In this document: positions 42,283-51,461 of the stretch, piece after piece | How the letters are laid out: every line of letters begins with the position of its first letter | How positions within the stretch are numbered: the first letter of the stretch is position 1 | Assembly: GCA_964428835.1 (NCBI GenBank) | Contig: CAYRZQ010000015.1 | Location: forward strand, 1 to 64,000 | Direction of reading: 5' to 3' | Length of the DNA: 64,000 nt | Origin: JAIXWP01 sp964428835 | GTDB taxonomy: Bacteria > Bacteroidota > Bacteroidia > Flavobacteriales_D > Sanyastnellaceae | The notes under the pieces: generated by a model | Told to the model about the DNA's origin: nothing | What the model saw: the letters and a program-made list of their open reading frames with translations, nothing else | The model's database searches: none | Program-made: the position numbers and the translations under genes

Positions 42283-44331
42283 CTAAGAAGCTTGTTTCCA
42301 GCGCATTAATGCAGACTTGACCTGTTCTACCGCAAAAGGTTTAGATACAAAATCATCCATCCCGCAGTCCAAGCAGCGTTTTTTGTCCTCTTCAGAATGA
42401 TTTGCAGTCATCGCTATTATATATGTATCGAGTTTCTGTTCCCTGATTTTTCTGGTTGCCTCAATACCATCCATGACCGGCATTTGCATATCCATTAAAA
42501 TGATCTTGGATTCCTTTTGTTTGAAGTATTCCAAAACCTCTGCACCGTTTGACACTAATTCTGATTTCAATCCTAAATTGTGAAGCATATACTGAATCAC
42601 TTTTTGATTGATGCTATTGTCCTCAGCAATTAGGATGATGTCGTCTTCAAAGCGGGCACTATCCCATTCACTTTCCTCAGCACGACTTTGTTCGTGCATA
42701 ACACCTATTTCGATTTTAGGAATATGCACTATAAACTTTGATCCCACATCGACCTTACTTTCTACATGAATGAATCCTCCCATGAGCTCCACAATCTGTT
42801 TACTAATTGCTAAGCCCAATCCCGTACCACCATATTTTCTAGAAATAGTGGAATCAACCTGTGAAAATGAATCGAACAGATGCTCTATTTTATCTGACGG
42901 TATTCCTATTCCCGTATCCTCTATCTCAATGCATAAAGCGGCGCTATTCGAATCTACCTTTTTGCTTTTACAATGGATGATAACTGAACCTCTCTCGGTA
43001 AATTTGATGCTATTTCCCATGAGATTGAGAAGAACCTGCTGTAGTCTCGACCCATCTAATATTAGTTGGTCGGGAACATCCATTGCTATATCTACAGCCA
43101 ATACCAGTCCTTTGCTCTCGGCGTGTGGTCGTAATAAATCCGCAACTTCACATATCTTATCACGAATATCTATATTAATAGGTATCAAACTTGTCTTACC
43201 GCTTTCCATTTTTGAGAAATCCAAAATGTCATTGATTAAGACCATCAAACTTTTTCCGCTTTTTAAAATAGTGTGCACATAATCTTGCTGACGCTCGTCG
43301 AGTTTGGTTTGCTCAAGCAACTGTGCCATACCAAGAACACCGTTTAATGGGGTTCTAATCTCATGACTCATGGTCGCCACGAATTCACTTTTCACCTTTA
43401 CCGCTGCCTCTGCTTGATCTCTGGCAGCTACCAAAGCAAGATGCGTTTTTATTTCTTCCGTTTTATTGCGAACCCGATAGACCAAAAATTTTATACCAGC
43501 CTGTTCAACCATACCTATAGATATGTATGCATGTATGATTTCTCCGTTGCTGCAAACCAAATCCGCTTCTGATGACCAAAATTTATTTTGGTGAATGGTT
43601 TCTAAGCCCTTTTCTATTTCTTCGGATGTGAGAGGAATTCTTCTCAAAATGGCAAAATCTTGATTGATGATTTCGTTCTCTTTAAAACCAAGCATCGTGA
43701 GAGCAGTGGTATTGACATCCAAAATAATTCCTGTCATTGATGAAATAAAGAGTGCATTCTCTGTCTTTTGAGAAAGTCCAACCAACACATCTCGATGAAG
43801 CCTCATGTGGTTTATGATATTGGTCTTGGAGCCAGAGAGAAGGTATTCTGTGAAAAATCCAAAGACCATTAAAACCAATAAATTCAACCTTGAAGAATCT
43901 GACAAATCCGGGTGAAGAAAGATGGCAGCGATAATGATAGAAAAGATGATTATCACAAAACGATAAGAATCTTTAGAGGTCCTGAATGAAAGCGAACACA
44001 GTTGGGTGCCGAAAAGAAGAGATACAAAATGTAGCAAATGAAAATCATTAATGTAAGCCGTAATGCCAAGCTGTATGGAGTACATATAAAAGTACAGCCC
44101 CATCCAAAAAAACAACCTTCCATCAGAGATAGTCTCCTTTTTCGAACAGTAAAAAAGAATCAGAGAAATCAAAACAACAAACGCTACCAACGGAACTAAA
44201 ACGAGACTTTCCGGATGTATGATTTCGAAAACAAGCGGATTTACAATAGCGCATGCTGCGCCCCAAAGCACAGTGTTAGAGTAGACCTTTCTTGCCCTAC
44301 CTTCGCGTTTACCGGATAGCATTCCGTACAT
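42283..44331 (-). CDS. Hybrid histidine kinase with 7TM-like N-terminus, PAS and receiver domains
   Basis: 682 residues. About six to seven hydrophobic helices (~20-165; LVLVPLVAFVVLISLILFY, FVIIIFSIIIAAIFL and others) form an integral sensor. A PAS domain (~185-295; ILDVNTTALTMLGFKENEI) follows. HisKA has the intact SEFVATMSHEIRTPLNGVLG (His323). HATPase: QQVLLNLMGNSIKFTERG, DTGIGIPSD and GTGLGLAISKQ. The C-terminal receiver has LIAEDN, IILMDMQMPVMDG (phospho-Asp) and VSKPF. The ATG at 44331 is used; an in-frame TTG lies 3 codons upstream. No signal can be named. It is followed by a second, His-less hybrid kinase on the same strand. Confidence 0.92.
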   Translation of the reverse strand: MYGMLSGKREGRARKVYSNTVLWGAACAIVNPLVFEIIHPESLVLVPLVAFVVLISLILFYCSKKETISDGRLFFWMGLYFYMYSIQLGITAYINDFHLLHFVSLLFGTQLCSLSFRTSKDSYRFVIIIFSIIIAAIFLHPDLSDSSRLNLLVLMVFGFFTEYLLSGSKTNIINHMRLHRDVLVGLSQKTENALFISSMTGIILDVNTTALTMLGFKENEIINQDFAILRRIPLTSEEIEKGLETIHQNKFWSSEADLVCSNGEIIHAYISIGMVEQAGIKFLVYRVRNKTEEIKTHLALVAARDQAEAAVKVKSEFVATMSHEIRTPLNGVLGMAQLLEQTKLDERQQDYVHTILKSGKSLMVLINDILDFSKMESGKTSLIPINIDIRDKICEVADLLRPHAESKGLVLAVDIAMDVPDQLILDGSRLQQVLLNLMGNSIKFTERGSVIIHCKSKKVDSNSAALCIEIEDTGIGIPSDKIEHLFDSFSQVDSTISRKYGGTGLGLAISKQIVELMGGFIHVESKVDVGSKFIVHIPKIEIGVMHEQSRAEESEWDSARFEDDIILIAEDNSINQKVIQYMLHNLGLKSELVSNGAEVLEYFKQKESKIILMDMQMPVMDGIEATRKIREQKLDTYIIAMTANHSEEDKKRCLDCGMDDFVSKPFAVEQVKSALMRWKQAS

Positions 44332-44377
44332 TGCACTCAAGTTTTAATTCAGCATTCATATCTAAATTAAACGGAGA

Positions 44378-45301
44378 TTGGGTTACAAGGTTTCGAAATA
44401 CATTTCTTCATTCTGCTTTATATATGGCGTTTCCGTATGGCTTTTATCCATAGCATGCCATGCGCAAAAAACCGAGACCGACTCTTCAGAAGTTTTCAGA
44501 AAGAGAAAAATTATAACCGCCGCCACTCTTTCTAGTTTATCAGCAGGAAGTCTTATCGGATTGAATGAGCTTTGGTATAAAGATTATCCGCGTTCACGAT
44601 TTCAAACTATTAATGATAATGATCAATGGTTGCAAATGGATAAAATTGGTCACGTAATGACTTCATACCAGCTTGGTGTGCTTGGTTATGAAAGCATGAA
44701 GTGGAGCGGCATGAGTGAAAATACAAGTTTGTATTTAGGTGGAAGTCTCGGATTAATTTATCTCTCTGGTATAGAAATTTTGGATGGACATTCTTCGCAA
44801 TGGGGATTCTCATGGGGTGATCAACTAGCAAATTTTTTAGGAACATCATCGTTCATTGCACAACAAAAAATTTGGAAAGAACAACGAATCAATTTGAAAT
44901 TTTCATATTCAAATACACCTCTTGCAATGTTGAATCCTGATCAACTAGGCCGTAATTTTCAACAACGTGTTTTGAAAGACTACAACGGACAAACATATTG
45001 GGCATCAATCAACGTATCTTCCTTTCTTGCGTCTGACGCGGCTTTCCCGAGATGGATGAATGTTGCATTTGGTTATGGAGCGTATGGAATGACGACTGCA
45101 AAAAACGTTGTTAATGATGTTAATAATTTTCAACGCACGCGTGAATTCTATTTATCATTTGATGCAGATTTGAATCGAGTAAGATGGCCGAAGAAGTGGA
45201 TAAAGATTACAGCACGAATTTTAAGCTTCATCAAACTACCTTCACCAGCTCTCAAAATGCAGAGTGACGGAAAAGTGAAATTGTACGCATTACATTTTTA
45301 G
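44378..45301 (+). CDS. DUF2279-like (YfiM-type) envelope protein
   Basis: 307 residues from a TTG start at 44378. An in-frame stop at 44363-44365 and the lack of an ATG before the signal peptide leave little choice. Signal region ISSFCFIYGVSVWLLSIACHAQ. The core shows WLQMDKIGHVMTSYQLG, then GLIYLSGIEILDGHSSQWGF and SWGDQLANFLGT, the His/Asp/Trp pattern of the DUF2279 family. Base composition is noticeably AT-rich with AT-ending codons compared with the neighbours. Function unknown. Confidence 0.78.
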   Translation: MGYKVSKYISSFCFIYGVSVWLLSIACHAQKTETDSSEVFRKRKIITAATLSSLSAGSLIGLNELWYKDYPRSRFQTINDNDQWLQMDKIGHVMTSYQLGVLGYESMKWSGMSENTSLYLGGSLGLIYLSGIEILDGHSSQWGFSWGDQLANFLGTSSFIAQQKIWKEQRINLKFSYSNTPLAMLNPDQLGRNFQQRVLKDYNGQTYWASINVSSFLASDAAFPRWMNVAFGYGAYGMTTAKNVVNDVNNFQRTREFYLSFDADLNRVRWPKKWIKITARILSFIKLPSPALKMQSDGKVKLYALHF

Positions 45302-45381
45302 AACAAAAAGTTTTGAGTTGCGTATCACGCAATTCAAAATCAGAAATAAATAAATTAGGAAACAAATCAACCGTTACTAAA

Positions 45382-45732
45382 ATGAAAACAAAGTCAAAAT
45401 CAGCTGCAGCTCCTAAGGCTGCAAAGAAGGCTGCTAAGAAAGCTGCTCCTAAGAAAGCCGCTAAGAAAGCTGCCAAGAAAGCCGCTAAGAAGCCTGCTGC
45501 TAAGAAGGCTGCTCCTAAGAAGGCTGCTAAAAAAGCTGCTCCTAAGAAGGCTGCTGCTAAGAAAGTTGCTAAGAAGGCCGCTCCTAAGAAAGTTGCCAAG
45601 AAAGCTGCTAAAAAAGCTGCTCCTAAGAAGGCTGCTGCTAAGAAAGTTGCTAAGAAAGCTGCTCCTAAGAAAGCTGCTAAGAAGCCTGCTGCTAAGAAGC
45701 CTGCTGCTCCAGCAACTGGTGCTAGCAACTAA
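45382..45732 (+). CDS. Lys/Ala/Pro-repeat histone H1-like protein
   Basis: 116 residues, about two thirds Lys and Ala. Repeated units of the type KKAAPKKAA, KKAAKKAA and AAKKVAKKA run from residue ~12 to the end, with AAKKPAAKK near the C-terminus. It closely resembles the C-terminal tail of eukaryotic histone H1 and bacterial H1-like DNA-compacting proteins. It is predicted to be very basic and disordered, binding DNA or RNA non-specifically. The ATG at 45382 starts MKTKSKSAAAPK; an upstream in-frame extension lacks the repeat and is not favoured. A strong terminator follows. Confidence 0.85.
   Translation: MKTKSKSAAAPKAAKKAAKKAAPKKAAKKAAKKAAKKPAAKKAAPKKAAKKAAPKKAAAKKVAKKAAPKKVAKKAAKKAAPKKAAAKKVAKKAAPKKAAKKPAAKKPAAPATGASN
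45412..45712 (+). repeat. Degenerate tandem DNA repeat within the H1-like gene
   Basis: The coding sequence is built from imperfect copies of GCTGCTCCTAAGAAG and GCTGCTAAGAAA blocks. Synonymous changes (AAG/AAA, GCT/GCC) are scattered, so the array has drifted and is not a recent perfect expansion. It would be prone to slippage and copy-number change. Confidence 0.85.
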
Positions 45733-45750
45733 GCTTGCTTTAACAAGATT

Positions 45751-45786
45751 AAAAAAGCCTCCCGTTCTCGAGAGGCTTTTTTTTTT
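45751..45786 (+). terminator. Rho-independent terminator between H1-like gene and convergent phosphatase-family gene
   Basis: Stem AAAAAAGCCTC (45751-45761) / GAGGCTTTTTT (45772-45782), 10-base loop, with T run on the plus strand and A run on the 5' side, so it could serve both directions. Confidence 0.9.
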
Positions 45787-45792
45787 ATCCCT

Positions 45793-46857
45793 TTATTTTT
45801 TCTTCCGAAGCGTAAGCACTATCGGTAAGTGGTCACTGTATCCACCTTTGTAATCATCTCCAGCATAAGTCCTATTAGGACGAGCTACTCCTTTATTGTC
45901 GGTAAACAAAATCGAAGAATCTTTTACAAAACGAAAATCTGAAACGCTTGTGACCCATCCCTTGCTGCCTGTCAATAAAGAATTGGTTACAATAAACTGA
46001 TCTAACGCTCCCCACTCACCTTTATACCAATAAGACCCAACCCCATTCTTGTGCGACTCCGCTGCCAAATTGTATAGGCCAGATTCCATATTCGTACCTG
46101 CCTTGAGCACCTCCACAATACTTTTATTATCCGGATGATCATTAAAATCGCCCATGATGATCACCTTTGAACCAGACTTTTCCAATGGCTCAACTTGAGA
46201 CTTTAATATGCTTGCAGCAGCCACTCTCTTAAACTCTGACTCTATCTGCCCGCCACTTCTGCTTGGCCAGTGATTTACAAAAAAATAGACAGACTCATCG
46301 CCCAACTTCAATCGAGCCTTCAAGATATCTCTGGTACGTTCGTTTGGGTCCTCAGGAATACTTACCCTTAAAAATTCAGCATCTTCTTCCTTTATAAACG
46401 AAGACTTATACAACAATGCCACATCGATCCCGCGCTCGTCAGGACTATCTTTATGAATAATCTTATAATTGGCTCCCTTCAATTCTGGTAAGGCAATCAA
46501 GTCCTCCAAAACTTTACGATTTTCTACTTCGCATAATCCTATTACATCCGGTAGTCCAGAATTCATCTTTAGCATTACCTCAGCAATTCGGCTAAGTTTC
46601 ATTTTATAACGATCTTCCGTCCATTCCAACTTACCCTGAGGAGTGAAGTCGTCGTCGTTGGTTTCAGGATCATTCACGATGTCAAAAATATTCTCAACGT
46701 TGTAAAAAGCCACGACCAACGTATCACCAGCTTTCTGCTCGCTGACCGCACTCTTTGTCGTATCCTTGCACGATGCGCCCCACATCATCACCGCTGATAA
46801 AGCTACAAGGGCTAATTTTAAATGTCTCTTCACTTTCTTTTTTTTCGCAAGATGCAT
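45793..46857 (-). CDS. Endonuclease/exonuclease/phosphatase-family lipoprotein
   Basis: 354 residues. Lipoprotein-type signal (HLKLALVALSAVMMWGASC, with Cys as the anchor). The EEP fold follows: VAFYNVENIFDI (metal-binding Asn/Glu), IGLCEVENRKVL, VNHWPSRSGG, IIMGDFNDHPD (Asp-x-Asn) and YSDHLPIVLTL (Asp-His). It is probably an extracytoplasmic nuclease or phosphodiesterase. The substrate is not evident. It is divergent from the oligopeptide-binding lipoprotein gene. Confidence 0.9.
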   Translation of the reverse strand: MHLAKKKKVKRHLKLALVALSAVMMWGASCKDTTKSAVSEQKAGDTLVVAFYNVENIFDIVNDPETNDDDFTPQGKLEWTEDRYKMKLSRIAEVMLKMNSGLPDVIGLCEVENRKVLEDLIALPELKGANYKIIHKDSPDERGIDVALLYKSSFIKEEDAEFLRVSIPEDPNERTRDILKARLKLGDESVYFFVNHWPSRSGGQIESEFKRVAAASILKSQVEPLEKSGSKVIIMGDFNDHPDNKSIVEVLKAGTNMESGLYNLAAESHKNGVGSYWYKGEWGALDQFIVTNSLLTGSKGWVTSVSDFRFVKDSSILFTDNKGVARPNRTYAGDDYKGGYSDHLPIVLTLRKKK

Positions 46858-46882
46858 CAAATCTCTCAAATTCTGTTTCTAT

Positions 46883-46890
46883 TACCTTTG
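46883..46890 (+). promoter_or_regulatory. Putative -7 element (TACCTTTG) of the peptide-binding lipoprotein gene
   Basis: Exact TAnnTTTG match ending five bases before the ATG at 46896. Supports that start over longer in-frame extensions. Confidence 0.5.
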
Positions 46891-46895
46891 ACCCG

Positions 46896-48530
46896 ATGCG
46901 AAGATTTCACATTTTCATAATAATAATAGCAGCTGTCATTTCCTTTCACACAGGTTGTCGAAATGAATCTACAGAGAATAGTAATGTCTTTTTTTATAAT
47001 GAAAACAATGGAATCACTTCACTTGACCCAGCGTTCGCCCGCGATTTAGAAATCATGTGGGCAACGAATCAGCTATATGATGGATTGGTAGAAATTACAA
47101 GTGAACTCGAGATTGTACCATGCATTGCTCATTCTTGGAAACTCTCCGAAGACCTTACAACCTATACCTTCTTTTTGCGAAATGATGTTTACTTTCATGA
47201 CTCCGAAGTTTTTCCAAACGGAAAAGGAAGGAAAGTCACGGCTCAAGATTTCGTTTTTAGCTTCAATCGCATTTTAGATCCGAAAGTTGCGTCACCAGGA
47301 GCCTGGATTTTTGCGAAAACGAAAAAAAATATCGAATCACCATTCACTGCAGTCAACGATACTACTTTGGTCATTCAACTCGAAAAGCCCTTTCCACCTT
47401 TTCTTTCCATTCTTTCCATGCAGTATTGCAATGTAGTGCCACATGAAGCCATCGATAAATATGGTGTCGACTTTCGTTCAAATCCCGTTGGAACAGGCCC
47501 CTTCAAATTTGCTTTCTGGTATGAAAATAACGCTTTGGTTTTTCATCGCAATCCGAACTTTTGGCAATCAGATGAAGCTGGAAAAAAACTTCCTTATCTG
47601 GATGCTATTAAAATTGATTTTATAAAAGATCCCGCAGTTGAATATCAAGGACTACTGGCAGGTTCCTATGATTTTATATCCGGAATCCATCCTTCATACA
47701 AAGATGAGTTGCTCAATTCTGATGGAGAGCTATCGGAAATTTTCAAATCAAAAATCACCTTTTATAAAGTTCCATTTATAAAAACAGACTACATCGGCTT
47801 TATGATCGACCCGAATGCCGAGGTCTCCAAAAATTCCCCACTACTCCACCGTGAATTGCGCAAAGCGATAGAACTTGCCATTAATAAAAAAGAAATGGTG
47901 AAATTTCTTCGAAACAATACAGTGGTTCCAGCATCTCAGGGATTTGTGCCGCCTACTCTACTTTCAAAAACCACAAACGCTTTCAATGACTATAATCCCG
48001 TAAGAGCTAAAGCCATTTTAGATAGCCTCGGATATAAAAACGGTCAAGGACTTCCTGAAATCACTATTACAACCACTGGCGATTATACAGATCTTATTGA
48101 ATACATACAGTTCAACTTGGATAAAATCGGAATCAAGGTGAAAGTCGAGGTAATGCAAGGTTCCACTTTTCGCGAAGCCTCAGCGAAGGGTAAGCTCGCA
48201 GCATTTCGTAAATCTTGGTTAGCAGACTACCCTGACGCTGAGAATTTCTTTAATCTATTTCTAAAAGAAAATTTCTGTCCGATTGGTCCGAATTATATGC
48301 ATTACCACAATGAAACCTTTGAAAATCTCTATTCGAAATCTCTGGAAGTAACCGATGATAGTACCAAGCAGGAGTTGTATTTGAAGATGAACACTCTTAT
48401 TTCTGAAAGCGCTTCTGTTATTCCTCTTTATTATGACCAAGTCTCACATTTCGTTTCACCACGAATAAAAAATTGGGAAATCAACTCAATAAATATGATT
48501 GACTTGAAAAAAGTCAAGAAAGTCTATTAG
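46896..48530 (+). CDS. ABC-type oligopeptide-binding lipoprotein (SBP_bac_5 family)
   Basis: 544 residues. Lipoprotein signal RFHIFIIIIAAVISFHTGC. Family 5 solute-binding fold: ITSLDPAFARDLEIMWATNQ, LYDGLVE, DVYFHDSEVF, TAQDFVFSFNRILDP, NPVGTGPFKF, FHRNPNFW, and near the C-terminus WLADYPDAENFFNLFL. It binds a peptide or similar substrate. No permease or ATPase gene lies beside it, so the transporter must be elsewhere or the protein works otherwise. It precedes an ACMSD-like gene by 26 bases. Confidence 0.92.
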   Translation: MRRFHIFIIIIAAVISFHTGCRNESTENSNVFFYNENNGITSLDPAFARDLEIMWATNQLYDGLVEITSELEIVPCIAHSWKLSEDLTTYTFFLRNDVYFHDSEVFPNGKGRKVTAQDFVFSFNRILDPKVASPGAWIFAKTKKNIESPFTAVNDTTLVIQLEKPFPPFLSILSMQYCNVVPHEAIDKYGVDFRSNPVGTGPFKFAFWYENNALVFHRNPNFWQSDEAGKKLPYLDAIKIDFIKDPAVEYQGLLAGSYDFISGIHPSYKDELLNSDGELSEIFKSKITFYKVPFIKTDYIGFMIDPNAEVSKNSPLLHRELRKAIELAINKKEMVKFLRNNTVVPASQGFVPPTLLSKTTNAFNDYNPVRAKAILDSLGYKNGQGLPEITITTTGDYTDLIEYIQFNLDKIGIKVKVEVMQGSTFREASAKGKLAAFRKSWLADYPDAENFFNLFLKENFCPIGPNYMHYHNETFENLYSKSLEVTDDSTKQELYLKMNTLISESASVIPLYYDQVSHFVSPRIKNWEINSINMIDLKKVKKVY

Positions 48531-48556
48531 TTTCGCAGTCATCAAACCAACAGCCT

Positions 48557-49564
48557 GTGCTCAAGATTGACATGCATACTCATATCATACCCAAACATCT
48601 TCCTGATTGGACGAAGAAGTTTGGATATGGCAATTTCATTCACCTTGACCATCACAAACCTGGTTTCGCGAGGATGATGCAAGGGGAAAAGTTCTTTAGA
48701 GAAATTGAATCAAATTGTTGGGATGCCGAAGAACGCATAGAAGAGTATTCTAAGTACCACACCCAGGTTCAAGTCGTATGCACCATTCCTGTTCTCTTTG
48801 CCTATTGGGCTAAACCTAGTGATGGCTTTGAAGTTTCCAGATATCTCAATGATGATGTCATTGCATTGGTAAAGAAATATCCAAAGAACTATGTGGGATT
48901 GGGCACATTACCAATGCAAGATATCGAGCTCGCGGTTCAAGAATTGGAACGTATAAAGAAAGAAGGGATAGTTGGGATTCAAATTGGCAGCAATATCAAT
49001 GGTAAAAATTTGAATGAGCCATTCTTCTATCCATTATGGAAAGCACTGGAAGAATTGGATATGTGCGTGCTGGTACATCCCTGGGAAATGATGGGAGAAG
49101 ATCAAATGAAAAAATACTGGTTGCCATGGCTGGTGGGCATGCCAGCTGAAACCACCCGTGCTATTTGTTCATTAATTTTTGGGGGTATTTTCGAAAAATT
49201 CCCAAAGGTGCGCTTCAACTTTGCACATGCCGGAGGAAGTTTTATTCCTACTATAGGAAGAATTGAACATGGCTTTAATTGTCGTCCCGATTTGGTAGCT
49301 ATTGATAATGACATCACACCTCGTTCCTATATTGGAAAATTTTGGGTGGACAGTGCTACTCATGATCCAGAGTTGTTGCACTATATATTAAAGCATCAAG
49401 GATCTAAAAAAGTGAGCCTCGGTACCGACTATCCTTTCCCACTCGGCGATTTGGAAATCGGAAAATTCATTGAAGAAATGGGCCTCAGCGATGAAGTAGT
49501 CGAGGACATCTTTTGCAACAGTGCACTCGAGTGGCTCAATTTAAAAAAGGAAGATTTTCTTTAA
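48557..49564 (+). CDS. 2-amino-3-carboxymuconate-6-semialdehyde decarboxylase (ACMSD-like amidohydrolase)
   Basis: 335 residues. Amidohydrolase-fold zinc decarboxylase. IDMHTHIIPKHLPDW gives the HxH ligands, then ESNCWDAEERIEEY, VPVLFAYWAKP-like CTIPVLFAYWAKP, GLGTLPMQD, VLVHPWEMM (His ligand), KYWLPWLVGMPAETTRAI, FAHAGGSF (His) and LGTDYPFPLGDLE (catalytic Asp). These match ACMSD of the tryptophan-kynurenine pathway, including the human enzyme as I recall it. The GTG at 48557 gives MLKIDMHTH; an ATG 5 codons later would cut the HxH strand. No other kynurenine-pathway gene is in the window. Confidence 0.9.
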   Translation: MLKIDMHTHIIPKHLPDWTKKFGYGNFIHLDHHKPGFARMMQGEKFFREIESNCWDAEERIEEYSKYHTQVQVVCTIPVLFAYWAKPSDGFEVSRYLNDDVIALVKKYPKNYVGLGTLPMQDIELAVQELERIKKEGIVGIQIGSNINGKNLNEPFFYPLWKALEELDMCVLVHPWEMMGEDQMKKYWLPWLVGMPAETTRAICSLIFGGIFEKFPKVRFNFAHAGGSFIPTIGRIEHGFNCRPDLVAIDNDITPRSYIGKFWVDSATHDPELLHYILKHQGSKKVSLGTDYPFPLGDLEIGKFIEEMGLSDEVVEDIFCNSALEWLNLKKEDFL

Positions 49565-51294
49565 TAGATAAAATCTGATTTATAGACTCGCTGATTGCCG
49601 ACTGCGTCAATTACAGTCAGCTCGAAACTATGCTTTCCGGGTTGAATAAAACGCTTGTCGAAGTAATACACCAATCGATTTGTTTTAGCATCATATTCCA
49701 TCAAAGCCCATTCTCCATCTATTTTGGGAATGATTTGGTCAACGCCCGAAAGTCCATCGTAGATTTTAAATGTAAACGTAGCCTTTCCTTTCATTGACGC
49801 CGCAAAATCAACTGGCTGAATGCCTGGCTTGACTGTATCGATCATCAATGCAAAATATCCCAAATACATGGGATTGGCCGTTACCCAGCCGTTTTCATAA
49901 ACTCCGCCTTCAGAGATAATTTTTTGCTTGTCGGGATCCCAGCGAGCAACCACTGCCTTTGAAGACAGTTGTGACGGAACTTTAGATGCATTGAGTGAAA
50001 GCGTGTACTTGCCGTGGACCGGCTCATAAGGTGAAGCTATTTTATATGTCGAAGTGATAGCGCCCGCAATCTCTTTGCCTTCAGTGATGGTCAAATTCAA
50101 ATCTTCATACAAATTAAGGGCGGGCATTTGAATGCGGACTTTATCATTTTTGTATTCGTTGTCCTTCTCCCAATCCCAAACTGCGAGGTATGATCCTGCT
50201 TTGGGAGCTGGCCCCGAAGCCTTTGTAAGCGCATCCACTTCAAAAGATACCGACGAACGGTTTCCCATGAGATCAACCACTACATAATCCAATTTATGAC
50301 GTTTGCCATCTTTAAAACGCACGATGCCATCATCTACGAGATTATCATATATATCTAAAGGATTTCCGGGGAGACGGTAAGACCCATGAATTTGGCTGCG
50401 ATCTTTTTTAAATCGCTCATAAATCGTATGAGCATTCATTGCGCGGTTGGTAGTAAAATCAAGTTTGTCCATTCGTTGGCCATAAACCTGAATACCATCA
50501 ACCCACAATTCTATTCTATATATACCGCAGCGATTGGCATTGCCATCCAGCGCATCACTGGTATGGATAGCAAAACCCACTTCACCATAAACTTTTGGAA
50601 CGGTGGTGGACTTCAGTTTCACCGAACCTGCCGACCCTGCTGTTTCGTATCTCACAGGTACTCTGCCATTGTTGATCCAAGTAGAATCAGTCATCGGAAC
50701 TAGCCAAATACCGGAAACAGACGGCTTGATATTATCCTTAACATCAAATCCAAAGAGCAATGGATTGATGATTTTTTCACTTTTAGTTTCTCTAATTTCA
50801 AAATGGAGATGTGGACCTCCCGAACCGCCTGTGTTTCCGGATAACGCCACTACCTCTCCCTTGGTTACTTTCAAAATAGACGAATCTGGAAAGAGATCTA
50901 CGCTGAATGACTTGAGGCGATATTGTTCTCTTTTTACATACTCGTCAATTTTGGCACTATATGACTTGAGGTGTCCGTAAACGGTTGTGTATCCATTGGG
51001 ATGGTCGATATAGAGGGCATATCCATAACCCACAGGCGAGACTTTTATTCGACTAACGAAGCCATCCGCCGCCGCATATACCTTGAGTCCCTCTTGCTGC
51101 ATGGTCTTAATATCAATACCCGCATGAAAGTGATTGGTACGAAGCTCTCCAAAATTGCCGGAAAGATTGATGGGCACATCCAAAGGATTGCGAAAATAAT
51201 CCTTGGGATAATTTTGCTGGGCGTTCAATCCTTTTGGGAAGCACAGCAGAACATTGACAAAAGCTACAAATATTAAAACACCCGCACGCATCAT
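49561..51294 (-). CDS. M23-family metallopeptidase (LytM-like) with long C-terminal region
   Basis: 577 residues. Signal peptide (VLIFVAFVNVLLCFPKGLNAQ), then the M23 domain at ~30-170: GNFGELRTNHFHAGIDIKTM (first zinc His and Asp) and GNTGGSGGPHLHFEIRE (HxH). The remaining ~400 residues are beta-rich, with no named domain. A peptidoglycan hydrolase at the envelope, or an inactive regulator; the metal ligands visible suggest it is active. It is convergent with the ACMSD-like gene, with a 4-base overlap. Confidence 0.9.
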   Translation of the reverse strand: MMRAGVLIFVAFVNVLLCFPKGLNAQQNYPKDYFRNPLDVPINLSGNFGELRTNHFHAGIDIKTMQQEGLKVYAAADGFVSRIKVSPVGYGYALYIDHPNGYTTVYGHLKSYSAKIDEYVKREQYRLKSFSVDLFPDSSILKVTKGEVVALSGNTGGSGGPHLHFEIRETKSEKIINPLLFGFDVKDNIKPSVSGIWLVPMTDSTWINNGRVPVRYETAGSAGSVKLKSTTVPKVYGEVGFAIHTSDALDGNANRCGIYRIELWVDGIQVYGQRMDKLDFTTNRAMNAHTIYERFKKDRSQIHGSYRLPGNPLDIYDNLVDDGIVRFKDGKRHKLDYVVVDLMGNRSSVSFEVDALTKASGPAPKAGSYLAVWDWEKDNEYKNDKVRIQMPALNLYEDLNLTITEGKEIAGAITSTYKIASPYEPVHGKYTLSLNASKVPSQLSSKAVVARWDPDKQKIISEGGVYENGWVTANPMYLGYFALMIDTVKPGIQPVDFAASMKGKATFTFKIYDGLSGVDQIIPKIDGEWALMEYDAKTNRLVYYFDKRFIQPGKHSFELTVIDAVGNQRVYKSDFIY

Positions 51295-51420
51295 CGGCTA
51301 TCAAGTCTTTATTGCAAAAACAAAAATCAACCATCGTGCCCTTTCGCTGCAACCCATTGCTTTTGAAATATCAACATCAAATTTGAATAAAACTGTTGTA
51401 AAATGAAGCGCTGAAAGTCT

Positions 51421-51428
51421 TACATTTG
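51421..51428 (+). promoter_or_regulatory. Putative -7 element (TACATTTG) of the coiled-coil/zapA/rny operon
   Basis: Exact TAnnTTTG match 33 bases before the ATG at 51462. Confidence 0.5.
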
Positions 51429-51461
51429 ACCTCGATTCGATGTTTTAAGGACTATAAAATC

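Noticed and set aside
44378..45301. AT-rich codon use of the DUF2279-like gene taken as a sign of recent transfer
   Set aside because: The shift is only an impression from reading and there are no mobile-element remnants or repeats at the borders.
45252..45728. Long minus-strand frame opposite the H1-like gene, rich in Ala/Phe/Leu repeats
   Set aside because: It is the mirror image of the Lys/Ala repeat array in the other strand. The plus frame has a proper ATG, terminator and known protein type.
46755..46895. Long upstream extension of the peptide-binding lipoprotein gene
   Set aside because: It would hide the lipoprotein signal internally and overlap the divergent gene. A TACCTTTG box lies just before the ATG at 46896.
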